A stretch of 64,000 nt of DNA, taken from NCBI GenBank assembly GCA_963995525.1, contig OZ023213.1, positions 39,637,989 through 39,701,988 of the forward strand, in the 5' to 3' direction. Positions 26,537 through 35,735 of this stretch are shown in pieces (within the stretch, counting starts at the first letter, position 1; every line of letters begins with the position of its first letter). The notes beneath the pieces were generated by a model, which was given only the letters and a program-made list of their open reading frames with translations, did no database searches and was not told the DNA's origin. The stretch is from Escarpia spicata (taxonomy: Eukaryota; Annelida; Polychaeta; Sabellida; Siboglinidae). The translations under genes were made by a program, and so were the position numbers.

Positions 26537-26554
26537 TGGCGACGAGAAAACGAA
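26537..26554 (+). promoter_or_regulatory. Putative tRNA primer-binding site of the gypsy element
   Basis: TGG one base after the LTR, as expected for pairing with a tRNA CCA end. The tRNA species was not determined. Confidence 0.5.
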
Positions 26555-26561
26555 CTTAAGC

Positions 26562-28569
26562 ATGTCGGGGAAGAGCGCCCGCTTCGAGCCGTATGTGGAA
26601 GAGAAGGAGGGGTTCGAAAACTACGTTGAACGGTTTGAGTTCTTCGTGATCAGTAACGGCGTATCCGCAGATGTCAAAAAGAGCATTTTCCTGTCAAACG
26701 TTGGCGCTGAATGCTACGCGAAGTTGAAGACGCAACTGAAGCCGAAGACACCGGCAAATGCGGACTACGATGAGGTAATTCGTGCGGCGACCAGGGTTTA
26801 CAAACAGCAACTAACAATCATAGGCTTGAGAAACAAATTCATGAACAGACGGCGTAGGCCTTCAGAAACAGTGGCGCAGTTTGCGTTGGCGTTGCTTGAG
26901 TTATCCGGTGAATGTGAGTACCCATGTGATTATCAAGATGAGGCTCTGAGAGACATGTTCGTAATGGGCCTGAACTTGACGGCGGTACAAGCGAAGTTAA
27001 TGCTCAGAGACAATTCGCTAACGTTCAATGAGGCTTATCAGACGGCGATCGCCGAGGAAATGGCCGTGAAGAGCTCAGCGGAGTTCAATGAAACGCCCGA
27101 AGATACTCCATCGGCGACGGCAGCGGTGCATCACGTGACTAGTCGGGGATCACCAAGACAGAAGCAGACGATGGTGCCGGCCGACCGAGAGTGCTTCCGA
27201 TGCGGCAGACACCACTCTGCTGCTAAATGCAAATTCATTGATCAAAAATGTTACTTGTGTGGTAAAATTGGTCATGTAGCAAAAGTGTGCAAGTCAAAAG
27301 GCCGAAGGGAGATCAGTGTAGGCAGAGAGGTTTCTAATGTTGATGATGATGTTGATGAGGCTACTGATGTTTATGGCAGTCAAAGTGACCTAGGTCTACA
27401 TGGAGTGTACACAGCTAGCGAAGTTAAGAGAGGCATACATGTGAACATGGAGTTAAAAGGACACAATGTGTCAATGCTTGTAGATACTGGGGCGGCGGTG
27501 TCTATTGTACCGGAGAATGTGTACAAAAATGTCTTGCGTAGCTTTCCACTAGAACAAACCGGTCTGAAGCTAAGGTCATACACCGAAGAACTAATCCCAT
27601 TGGCAGGTAAAGTGTGTGTGCCTGTCAGATATCGTGGTAACAAGCATTCATTGCAGGTGTTTGTGGCGAAAGGGTCACGACCAGCTTTGATGGGGCGGGA
27701 TTGGTTAAAGCAGATACCACTTAACTGGGGTGCAGTTTTCAGTGTCAATCCCCAGATCGCTACAGAAGTAGACCAGTTGTTGATGGATATCGAGGACTGT
27801 GTCCGAAACTGTCGGGAATGCAGCCAGGTAGCGAGCACGCCGAAGGTAGCACCACTGGTTCCATGGCCGAGGGCTACGGAACCATGGGAACGTATCCATG
27901 TGGATTTTGCAGAAAAAGACGGACAGAACTTCCTTGTCGTGGTGGATAGTCATTCAAAGTGACTGGAAGTGGTCTCAATGTCTCGCACTACTGCAAGCAA
28001 GCCGATAGTGCAACTGAGAAGAATGTTCGCAGCATTTGGCTTACCACGCGAGGTGGTATCTGACAACGGACCTCAGTTCGCTTGCGAGGAATTTGGTCGA
28101 TTCTTGAGGTTGAATGGCGTCAAGCACATACGGTGTCCAGCTTACCACCCGGCGACGAACGGCCTCGCGGAGAGAAATGTCCAGACGTTCAAGAAGATGC
28201 TTGCAAAATCCAACAGCCAGCTACCATTGCAACACCGTCTGTCGGACATACTGTTTCAGTACCGAAACACACCGCATTCGCTTACGGATAAAACGCCGTC
28301 GGAGTTGTTCCTGAACCGAGCGCCACGCACCAGACTTGCGATGACGAAACCCAGTCTCGAAGCAAAAGTGCAAGATCGGCAATTAAAAGCATGATGGAGC
28401 TCATTCACGCATTCGCAAGTTCGACGTCTACAAGAGAGTGAGAGTCAGAAACATGAGAGGAGGAATGGAGAAGTGGACACTGGGAACGGTGGTCAGAGTT
28501 TTAGGGCCACTGACATATTTGGTCAGACTGCCAGGAAACAGGAGGCGATCCGTTCATGTGGACCACATG
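26562..28569 (+). pseudogene. Gypsy Gag-protease-integrase polyprotein (RT and RNase H deleted)
   Basis: Gag from ATG 26562. Two zinc knuckles (CFRCGRHHSAAKC, CYLCGKIGHVAKVC) sit at residues about 212-245. An aspartic protease (LVDTGAAVS) is near residue 308. After NWGAVFSVNPQ the frame passes within about 15 codons to RNCRECSQ, the end of the integrase zinc domain, so all of RT and RNase H is gone without losing frame. The integrase core follows (WERIHVDF, VSDNGPQF, NGLAERNVQTF: the D, D, E residues). TGA replaces a Trp codon at 27960, and a frame change near 28393 precedes LTYLVRLPGNRR. The Polinton interrupts the frame at 28570. Inactive. Confidence 0.88.
28564..28569. repeat. Polinton target-site duplication, left copy
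   Basis: CACATG immediately left of the inverted repeat; the same six bases follow the right repeat at 42792-42797. Six bp is the usual Polinton duplication. Confidence 0.9.
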
Positions 28570-28879
28570 AGTAGTTGGTAGGGGCAGCAGGACCATATAG
28601 ACAGCGTCGAAGATCAAAGGAGATCAAAGGATTTGTGGATCAGCCACGCCAAATGGATTCCTACTTATAAAAAATGAATGATTGATGACCTGTCAAAAAA
28701 ATCTACTTATAAAAAACGTGTTATCTTAATTGGCTTTTGACAGCTTACTTATAAAAAAAGTATGATTGATGAGTGTCGCTAATTAGTATGGCGCCAATGC
28801 CCCATTACACCGCTGCCCCCTAGCGACTATACTTGCTATGATAAGTGGTAGCGCCCCTAGCGGTGGTTATACTAAGCTG
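28570..28879 (+). repeat. Polinton left terminal inverted repeat
   Basis: Starts AGTAGTTGGTAGGGGC. Over the outer ~250 bp it matches the complement of the right end with only about six substitutions. It contains the recurring motif CTTATAAAAAA three times and ends in the GGTGGTTATACTAAGC segment. Confidence 0.92.
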
Positions 28880-28951
28880 ATTTAACGCCCTGGTGGAGGT
28901 TCGTGATATATAGTGGCTATTTACGAGGGGTGGTAGTCATTAGTTGGCAGT
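28880..28951 (+). promoter_or_regulatory. Putative promoter of the left gene block
   Basis: GATATATAG lies about 35-40 bp before the NADAR start codon and is the only TATA-like string between the inverted repeat and the first gene. Inference only. Confidence 0.35.
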
Positions 28952-29401
28952 ATGGAGTCTCCTATACATTTCGGTGGTTCGGCGTCGTACCTATCGAATT
29001 TTTATCCGTGTCGAGTCGATGCGTACGGTCAAAGTTTCAGCTCCGTCGAGCACGCTTATCAGTTTAGAAAAGCAATGTTTAATGAAGACGAGGAAAGCGC
29101 GGGGTACATCAAAGAGGCGTGGTCGGCCTATATAGCGAAACGTCGAAGTTACAGAATCGCGAAGAAGAGAACGGGCGCCGAATGGAACGCAGTTAGGGTC
29201 GAGTGCATGAAGGCGCTGCTGATGAGCAAATTCGGAGGTTCAAAAACGTTGAAAGACGCCCTATTGGCTACCGGCAAAGTCGAATTGGTGGAGTGTGTGT
29301 CATCGCCTGAAGCCTTCTGGGGTATCGACGGTAAAGAAAGTCAAAATATGCTTGGTAAATTATTGATGGAGGTGCGCGATGCGTATAGAAGAAACGAATA
29401 A
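28952..29401 (+). CDS. NADAR (YbiA-like) domain protein encoded by the Polinton
   Basis: 149 aa, intact. The whole length fits the NADAR/YbiA fold (former DUF1768): YLSNFYPC near residues 13-20, FSSVEHAYQFRKA near 29-41, a basic middle, EWNAVRVECMKALLMSKF near 76-93, FWGIDG near 123-128 and NMLGKLLMEVR near 132-142. Known NADAR proteins are N-glycosidases: YbiA acts on riboflavin-pathway intermediates, and others remove ADP-ribose from guanine in nucleic acid. It is the first gene after the inverted repeat and overlaps the packaging ATPase ORF by 23 nt. A role against host ADP-ribosylation or NAD-based defence is inference. It could instead be metabolic. Confidence 0.85.
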   Translation: MESPIHFGGSASYLSNFYPCRVDAYGQSFSSVEHAYQFRKAMFNEDEESAGYIKEAWSAYIAKRRSYRIAKKRTGAEWNAVRVECMKALLMSKFGGSKTLKDALLATGKVELVECVSSPEAFWGIDGKESQNMLGKLLMEVRDAYRRNE

Positions 29402-30062
29402 TAAGACATCGTTCGTTTCGTACACGCCAGTCGTCAATATGAGTGGGACGTGGAAGCACCCTTTTACGTGTATAGTAGCCGGCCCTACGGGGTGTGGTAA
29501 GACTACTTTCGTTACTCGGCTGCTACAGTTTGCTTCTTCTATGATCGAGCCGCCTCCGGAGAAGCTTCTATGGTGTTACGGCCAATGGCAAAGCGCCTAC
29601 ACCTCTATGTCAGCCGATATAGAATTTGTAGACGGTTTACCGGATCCGAAGCTTCTAGATGGCAAAAGGAGGACCCTTCTAGTACTCGATGACCTTATGG
29701 AGGAAACTGATAGCCGGGTCACGACCTTGTTCACTAAAAAAATTCACCATTGCAACACGTCCGTCGTACAGCTTGTGCAGAATATGTTTCCGAAAGGGAA
29801 AGAAAACCGCACAATCAGCTTGAATGCGCAATGTATGGTGTTATTCAAGAGCCCTCGGGATGCCGGCCAAGTAGGTCACCTGGCAAAACAGATGTATCCG
29901 GGTCGAGTTAAATTTATGATGGAAGCCTTCAAAGATGCCACGTCAGCACCTTACGGGTATCTGCTAGTAGATCTGAAACAGGAAACAGCGGAAAATATGC
30001 GCTTGCGCACTTGTATTTTTCCCGACGATCGTCTTCAGTACGTGTACGTGACGAGAGCATAA
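29379..30062 (+). CDS. Genome-packaging ATPase (FtsK/HerA superfamily)
   Basis: Drives DNA into the capsid in Polintons and adenovirus-like or PRD1-like viruses. Walker A GPTGCGKTT and Walker B LLVLDDLM are intact; further family marks are HPFTCIVAGP, PPPEKLLWCYGQWQ, VQLVQNMFPKGKENRTISLNA, SPRDAGQVGHLAKQMYP and APYGYLLVDLK. The open frame starts at 29379, but the ATG at 29439 (MSGTWKHPF) fits the family better and avoids overlap with NADAR. 227 or 207 aa, full length. Confidence 0.93.
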   Translation: MRIEETNNKTSFVSYTPVVNMSGTWKHPFTCIVAGPTGCGKTTFVTRLLQFASSMIEPPPEKLLWCYGQWQSAYTSMSADIEFVDGLPDPKLLDGKRRTLLVLDDLMEETDSRVTTLFTKKIHHCNTSVVQLVQNMFPKGKENRTISLNAQCMVLFKSPRDAGQVGHLAKQMYPGRVKFMMEAFKDATSAPYGYLLVDLKQETAENMRLRTCIFPDDRLQYVYVTRA

Positions 30063-30098
30063 AAGAGGTACGCGTCACAGAGGGCGTCATTCTTCAGG

Positions 30099-30446
30099 AT
30101 GACGACGAAGCGTATCAAGAAGCACGTCCTCATGCTGGAGCTACTGAATAAACATAGACAATCTAAGGTGAGCAAGGCTATAATCAAAAACGTGGACTTT
30201 GACTTCATTTGTAGCCTGTGTGACTGCGCGTACAACCTATTGAAAGGGAATGTGAAATTGACGGCGGCGCATAAAAAAACACTAATACAATATAAGAAGC
30301 ATCTGCGAAGTTTAGTGAACAAAAAGGTGACCCTTAAGAAGAAGCGGCAAATCTTGCAAACGGGGTCGGGCGCCTTTCTGACGGACCTGCTAGCGCCGTT
30401 GGCGAGCACCATCCTCCTGCCGCTGCTCAGACAGGTGATCGGCTGA
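30099..30446 (+). CDS. Small basic Polinton protein with hydrophobic C-terminal tail
   Basis: 115 aa. It is lysine/arginine-rich, then reads QTGSGAF followed by a hydrophobic, possibly membrane-active tail (LLAPLASTILLPLLRQVIG). QTGS-G fits the adenain consensus [MILNQ]xGx-G, so the tail may be released by the virus-type protease. Comparable small membrane-active or pX-like proteins occur in adintoviruses and adenoviruses. The function here is inferred. Its stop overlaps the next start by one base (TGATG). Confidence 0.6.
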   Translation: MTTKRIKKHVLMLELLNKHRQSKVSKAIIKNVDFDFICSLCDCAYNLLKGNVKLTAAHKKTLIQYKKHLRSLVNKKVTLKKKRQILQTGSGAFLTDLLAPLASTILLPLLRQVIG

Positions 30447-31177
30447 TGCAGTACGCCAAGAAGATGGCGTTGGTAGACCCGCGGTTGGTGGAGAGCCTGC
30501 TGCCGTTGATCGACCAGCCGCCGAGCACGACCCGGTCGCGTGCGATGAGTAGCCTGGACAGTGACATGAAGGACGTGCTAGACCGATCGGAGTTATCCGA
30601 ACGAGAGAAGTTGGCGTCGTACAATCAACTGTTGAGTCGCTACAACACGATCGAGTCGATTCGAGCGGCGCAGCCGGTACGCGTGTCCATGGTGACGACC
30701 GAGGGCCAGGCACCACCGCCTCCTCTGCAGCCGACGACCGGGGGCCAGGCACCGCTGCGGGGTATAGAGCGCGAGATCGTGGAAAGCGTACCGAAAACGC
30801 TGAGAGAGAAAGCCCTCCTCCTGATCAAGAAAATGAAGACCGACCCGTTGTGTCGATGGAACGATCGCGGCGAGTTCGTGTACGGCGGTCGAACTATCGC
30901 GGGGAGTAACATGGTCGATCTCGTGAACGATCTTATGCGAACGAGGAAGAAGAGGGTACCGCCGGTCGGGTGGGAAGCGTTCGGGGAGGGTATGAGACGA
31001 CTGAACGTTCCCATGGAACTCGTCGGTAGCGTCCGGCATCGAGCGTACATACAGCAGCAGGAGCAGCAGAAACGGCCGAAGGCGGAGGAGGAGGAGACGA
31101 CCCCCGGTAAACGTCGCCGACGTCGTCGACGTACCGAGTCTCAGGAGCCGCCTAAGTGGGAGGAGGAGGCGTATTAA
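30446..31177 (+). CDS. Conserved Polinton protein of unknown function
   Basis: 243 aa starting at the overlapping ATG. Conserved-looking features: MQYAKKMALVDPR at the start, a Pro/Gly-rich linker, VPKTLREKALLLIKKM near residue 115, CRWNDRGEFVYGG near 132 and MVDLVNDLMRTRKKRVPPVGWEAF near 155, then an Arg-rich acidic/basic tail. I recall this type of protein next to the ATPase in other animal Polintons, where it is uncharacterised. Position in the virion gene block suggests a structural or assembly role. Confidence 0.6.
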   Translation: MQYAKKMALVDPRLVESLLPLIDQPPSTTRSRAMSSLDSDMKDVLDRSELSEREKLASYNQLLSRYNTIESIRAAQPVRVSMVTTEGQAPPPPLQPTTGGQAPLRGIEREIVESVPKTLREKALLLIKKMKTDPLCRWNDRGEFVYGGRTIAGSNMVDLVNDLMRTRKKRVPPVGWEAFGEGMRRLNVPMELVGSVRHRAYIQQQEQQKRPKAEEEETTPGKRRRRRRRTESQEPPKWEEEAY

Positions 31178-31388
31178 AGAGCTTGAAACGCCGACGTCCG
31201 AGCCGATAACAATTCACCTACGAAGGTCGGTAGTCGTCGTCGTCGTCGGCCTAGGTGCAGCGGCGTTGGTGGTGTATATATTATTCGTCGTAAATCGATC
31301 GTCGTGGTCGTCGTGGTCATGGTGTCCCGGCGGCCTCGAAAGCGGCGTACTCGACAACGAGACGACGACGACGACGACGACCGCCTGA
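31154..31388 (+). CDS. Possible overlapping small one-pass membrane protein
   Basis: In a different frame from both neighbours, an open stretch contains a strongly hydrophobic segment (VVVVVVGLGAAALVVYILFV, about 31230-31290) and then a Trp/Ser and Thr-repeat tail, ending at TGA 31388. No ATG was found in the frame. The Val and Thr runs come from GTC/ACG triplet repeats, so chance is possible. Confidence 0.3.
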
Positions 31389-32443
31389 AGCGCGCCTATT
31401 TCAACACGAAACAGGCGGGCAGTTACGGCGGTGTCGACGCATTGTATCGGACGGTGGCGGTACGCAAACCTGTCGTGAAGCAGTGGCTAGCGGCGCAGGA
31501 TACTTACACGCTACACAAGCCGGTGAAACGACGTTTCAAGCGACGTTGCGTTATCGTAGGCGGTCGAAACCAGCTGTGGCAAGCCGATCTCGTCGACGTC
31601 GCTAAACTGAAAAAACACAACGATGGTTTAACGTTCCTATTGACGGTCATCGACGTCTTTTCGAAGCTGGCGTGGTGCGTCCCGTTGAAGAGTAAAGCCG
31701 GCCCGGCGCTCGTTTCGGCCTTCGAGCACCTGCTACAACAGCAGCGTCGGGTGCCGAACGCACTGCATACCGATAAGGGGACGGAGTTTCTCAAAAGACC
31801 CTTTCAGAAACTTTTGAAGGATTACGGCGTCCACCATTTCGTGACGCATAACGAGGAAACTAAAGCGAGTGTCGTCGAACGTTTCAACCGAACCTTAAAG
31901 ACGCGTATGTGGCGGTACTTTACGAAGTATCAGACGCTGCGCTACGTAGAGCCGTTACCGAACTTTGTGCGGTCGTACAACAACACCTATCATCGAAGCA
32001 TCGGTAGGACGCCGGCGAGTGTCAACGCCGCGAACCAGGAGACTGTGTGGCAACGGTTGTACGGCGGCCGAGGTCGAGGCAGTAAGCCGAAACTATGAGA
32101 GGGAGATCGCGTACGCATCAGTAAGGCGAAGGCGCGGTTCAAGAAGGGGTACATGGCTAGCTGGAGCGAGGAGCTCTTCACCATCGTAGAAACGCACCCG
32201 TCCGACCCGCCCGTTTACCGCTTGAAAGACGACGCTGGTACGGTGCTAGACGGCACCTTCTACGAGCCGGAGCTGCAACGAGTAGTCGTCCCGAAGGATA
32301 AACTGTATCGGGTGGAGACCGTTCTACAACGTCGGCGTCGTCGTCGCGGTGCTGCGGAGGAGGTGCTCGTTAAATGGAGCGGCTATCCGGCCTCCTTCAA
32401 CAGCTGGATCGATGCCAAGGCCCTCATGGACTATAAAGGGTAG
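31304..32443 (+). pseudogene. Polinton integrase (DDE, retroviral type) with C-terminal chromodomain, split by TGA
   Basis: Inserts the element, making 6-bp duplications. A basic/acidic leader with a run of seven Asp is followed by YTLHKPVKRRFKRR and the core: D in LWQADLVDVA, D in HTDKGTEF, E in KASVVERFNRTLK. The frame meets TGA at 32096-32098 but continues unshifted through RVRISKAKARFKKGYM to a chromodomain (YRVETVL, VLVKWSGYPASFNSWI, about 32310-32420). A CGA-to-TGA transition explains the stop. The chromodomain suggests targeting to methylated-histone chromatin. A TATA-like GTATATATTATT lies upstream near 31272. Confidence 0.92.
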
Positions 32444-32508
32444 GGTACCGTAACTTCGGCCGGCAGTCGTTATGTGGACACGACGCTCGAGGTGCTGGCG
32501 CTTACTAC

Positions 32509-32906
32509 GTGACGACGAAGAGGGATACGTCGACTACTCTACAGAGTGCAGCATTAACAGACCGCAGTGGCGCGACGATGCCCGACGAGGTTACGAGGGT
32601 CGAAGCCGACGACACATCCTCAAATTACTGCGAACGCAGCATACCTGCAGACTACGTCGACGCTACCGAGTCCACGACCCACTCCGACCGCGAACACGTT
32701 CCATGGCGTTTCTGCGGGAACGACTGTCCTAAAGCCGAGATCATCTTCCTGTGTCAGATCGTCGTCCTGTACACGGTTATCGTCGTCAGTATATACAATC
32801 TAACGAGAGGCCAGGGCGACTCCAACCTTGTACGGCCCTGTTGAGCAGCTGTCTCGGTTACCTACTCCCGAGTCCGTCTATGAGGCGGCACGATGACGGC
32901 GTCTAA
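32509..32906 (+). pseudogene. Small membrane protein conserved in Polintons (frameshifted)
   Basis: An acidic soluble part is followed by FCGNDCPKAEIIFLCQI and a transmembrane stretch VVLYTVIVVSIYNL (residues about 80-97). The first frame ends at 32844 after GDSNL; one frame over, the sequence continues with ALLSSCLGYLLPSPSM to a TAA at 32904-32906, so a single frameshift lies near 32835. I recall this small membrane protein upstream of the penton gene in other animal Polintons. Its end overlaps the penton start by 14 nt. Confidence 0.6.
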
Positions 32907-33743
32907 CTTTTACTTGACGCTACCGAGCAACGCGTCTATGAAGGCGCACCCCGAAAACACGTTGGCTCACTACACTACGAATCTGTCGCAACGCATCGAC
33001 CTATCGGGGGAGTGGGAATGCGGTCTGGTGACGCTACAGTTTCCGCATACGTGTTACAACGTGAGAAAGGCGGATGCGTACTTCTACTTGGCTTACGAGA
33101 CGGAAGAGGTCGGGATGTACCGCACCGCCGACGGTCTTCCGATTCACCGGCAAGGCAACATCCCGCACGACTTTTACAATAGCGCTTACGAGTTGATGCA
33201 TAAAATCAACGAGGCGCTGATGAAACCGATAAAGTCAAGGCCCGCCTGGAGTACAGCCCCATCTCCAACCGGATGACGTTGCACCTATCACCGGGTATCG
33301 AATTTAATATTCCCCATGGGAGCCGTCTGAAGACCGTACTAGGCTTCGACTCGGGCGTCGTCACGAGCCCCCGCTTGGAGGACGCCGCCGGCGCCGTCAC
33401 CATCAGTACCACCCCCGTCGCGTATACCTACGAGTACGAGGGTCGGTATACGGTGGATATGAATGGGGCAGTCGACACCCTGTACGTGTATACGGACCTC
33501 GTGGAACCACGCATCGTCGGTGATGTATTCGCCCCCCTCCTTCGAGCCATCCCCGCCTACGGGACGAACGGGATCATTATTTCGGATGTCTTCGACCGCG
33601 TCCAATACGTGCCGCTCCTACGGCGACAATTCGATTCGGTCGAGATATATATAAGAGACGACCTCGGTCAACCGATACCATTCGAGCAGGGAAAACTCGT
33701 GTCGACGCTTCACATCAGACGCTGTAAATCTAAACTGTTTTGA
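32893..33743 (+). pseudogene. Minor capsid (penton-like, single jelly-roll) protein, frameshifted
   Basis: Begins MTASNFYLTLPSN and has the family-like pattern NTLAHYTTNLSQRIDLSGEW (residues about 23-42) and VTLQFPHTCYN. A single-base frame change near 33225 leads into the rest (LHLSPGIEF, VYTDLVEPRIVGD, VPLLRRQFDSVEIYIRDD). In Polintons this protein forms the vertex capsomer. The next gene overlaps its stop by four bases. Confidence 0.82.
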
Positions 33744-34162
33744 TGATGACGAAAACCGGCCGCAACGTGTACGAGGACTACTACGTTCGACAGGTCGGTG
33801 GCAATCTACCGGTCTTCGTCGGCGGTCCTGGGCAGCGGGGACACGGCTTGGGTAATCTGTTCGGGAGCCTGTTTCTAAGCGCCATGCCGCTTACCAAGAG
33901 AGGTGCCGTGGCACTGGGGAAACGTGCGCTCAATACGGGCGTTCGCGTGGCGCACGACGTCGTTGCCGATGGGAACCTGAAACAGTCGATGAAACGACGC
34001 GCGAAGGAGGCCGGCGCCGACCTTCTCCACGGGCTGTTGAATGCACTGCCGAAAAAGCAACGCCGACCGCCGGGTAAAGCGGTGGCGGCGACGACTCTCG
34101 GTAAGAAGAAACGTCGTCGTCGAAAGAAACATGAGCCGCACGATATATTCAGCAGCGGCTAG
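33740..34162 (+). CDS. Basic core-like virion protein
   Basis: 140 aa, intact. It begins with NVYEDYYVRQVGGNLPVFVG, a Gly-rich stretch GQRGHGLGNLFGSLF near residue 36, then lysine/arginine-rich segments and a KKKRRRRKKHE tail. Between penton and major capsid genes, Polintons and adintoviruses carry a protein of this character, compared with adenovirus core or membrane-active proteins. DNA condensation or membrane interaction is inferred. Confidence 0.6.
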   Translation: MMMTKTGRNVYEDYYVRQVGGNLPVFVGGPGQRGHGLGNLFGSLFLSAMPLTKRGAVALGKRALNTGVRVAHDVVADGNLKQSMKRRAKEAGADLLHGLLNALPKKQRRPPGKAVAATTLGKKKRRRRKKHEPHDIFSSG

Positions 34163-34265
34163 AATTTCGACGTTCGTCGTACTGGAGACCCCCTACCGGA
34201 AGCCGTCGGCTAAGGACCCGCTACGCGAGCCTCATACGAGCGAGAACGTCTGCCTAGGCTTGACG

Positions 34266-35572
34266 ATGAAGCAGCAGCTGCAGCTAGAATGGCATCGACA
34301 GTCGTGCGAGGGTGTGAAGAGCGAACTGGAGCTGTTCACCTTGCCGATAACGCAGACGAGCGTCGAGAGAGGTCAGTGGATCGATCACCAGCCGCTGACG
34401 ACCCTCGACGCCGGCAGCCCCATCGAGTTCCTCATCCCGGGCTCGGGCGACGAGTATACGGACCTATCGAGCGTTAGACTGTACGTACGCGCCAAAATAA
34501 CCCAAGGGGACGGTGCCGATCTCGCGCACGACGCTACCGTGGCCCCGTACAACAATTTTCTGCATTCGATGTTCAGTCAAGTCGACCTGTCGCTGAACGG
34601 CACGCTCGTGACGCCGTCGACCAATACGTATCCGTACCGGGCCTACCTCGAAACCCTGCTGAGTTACGGGAGCGACGCGAAAAAGACGCAGCTCACGGGG
34701 GCCCTGTGGTACAAGGACACGCCCGGTTTCATGGAGGCAACCGCGCAGGCTAACGGCGGGTACACCGACCGGCGTCACTATACGACAGTCACGAGGTGGA
34801 GCTGATGGGACGCCTGCACGTCGACGTGTTCATGCAAGACCGGTACCTACTGAACGGCGTCGACGTAAAGCTTCGACTGGTGCGCTCGAAGGACGCCTTC
34901 GCACTCATGGGCGTGGCGGGGGAATGGAAAATCGTCATACTGGAGACCTACCTGCAAGTGCGAAAAGCTAAAGTGAACCCGAACATCCAGCTCGGTCACA
35001 TTAAGACGTTGGCGCAGGGAACGGTCAAGTACCCGCTACGTCGAGTCGACTGCAAGTCGTTCTCGATACCGCAGGGGACGATGTCTCACACGCACGAGAA
35101 CGTCTACCTAGGCGTCCTCCCGAATCGCGTGTTCCTGATCCTCGTCGACAACGACGCCTATAACGGGGATTACACTAAAAACCCGTACAACGCGAAGCAC
35201 CACAACATAAACTTTCTCGCTCTCTACGTCGACGGACGTCAGGTGCCGAGCAAGCCGTTGCAGCCGGACTTTGCGCGCGGGCGTTACGTCCGCAGCTACA
35301 TGAACCTCTTCGCGGCAACGGGAAAGGCGTACGAAGACGAGGGGATCGACCTGACGCGCCACGACTTCGGTAACGGCTACGCCGTCTTCGGTTTCGACCT
35401 ATCGCCCGACTGTTGCGACGGTGCGCATTTCAACGTCGTGCGTAAGGGGAGCCTGCGTTTCGAGGTCCACTTCGCGGTGGCCCTCCCCCAAACGGTGAAC
35501 TTCGTCGTGTACGGGGAGTTCGAGACGGTGCTCGAGATCGACAAGAGCCGGAACGTCCTGTACGATCGCTAA
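34266..35572 (+). pseudogene. Major capsid protein (double jelly-roll type), single frameshift
   Basis: Forms the hexon-like shell. The chosen start at 34266 gives a first region with CEGVKSELELFTLPITQTSVE and PIEFLIPGSGDEYTDLSS, typical of Polinton capsids; an in-frame ATG at 34131 is the alternative. The first frame stops at 34805, and one base over the protein continues (VELMGRLHVDVFMQDRYLL, NGVDVKLRLVR) to 35572 with NVYLGVLPNRVFLILVDNDA and NFVVYGEFETVLEID. The frame change lies near 34785. Otherwise full length, so the damage is recent. Confidence 0.9.
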
Positions 35573-35577
35573 CACGC

Positions 35578-35694
35578 ATGATGGACACGTTTCAGCTGCT
35601 GCGTCGCCTACGCGTCGACCCGTTCATTAAACACAGGGTCGTCGGTGTCGTGGCTAAAGACGCGCTACCCCTTAGAGGGGTAGTAGTCCTTTAG
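35578..35694 (+). pseudogene. Adenain-like cysteine protease, N-terminal stub only
   Basis: 38 codons from ATG 35578. The segment LRRLRVDPF...VVGVVAKDALP matches the start of Polinton proteases (leader, then G-V-x-A-x-D-x-LP). The frame then enters the CCCCTTAGAGGGG repeats and stops. The His, Asp/Glu and Cys catalytic region is missing. Position right after the capsid gene and convergent with PolB is the standard Polinton order. Short, so the call rests on pattern plus position. Confidence 0.6.
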
Positions 35695-35735
35695 TGCTGC
35701 CCCTTAGAGGGGCAGTTCCCCTTAGAGGGGTAGAG
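35668..35735. repeat. Three tandem CCCCTTAGAGGGG hairpins at a deletion scar
   Basis: Three palindromes lie between the truncated ends of protease and PolB: CTACCCCTTAGAGGGGTAG, CTGCCCCTTAGAGGGGCAG and TTCCCCTTAGAGGGGTAG. In the first two the outer stem changes in a paired way (CTA/TAG to CTG/CAG). They sit exactly where both convergent genes lose their 3' halves. Confidence 0.9.
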
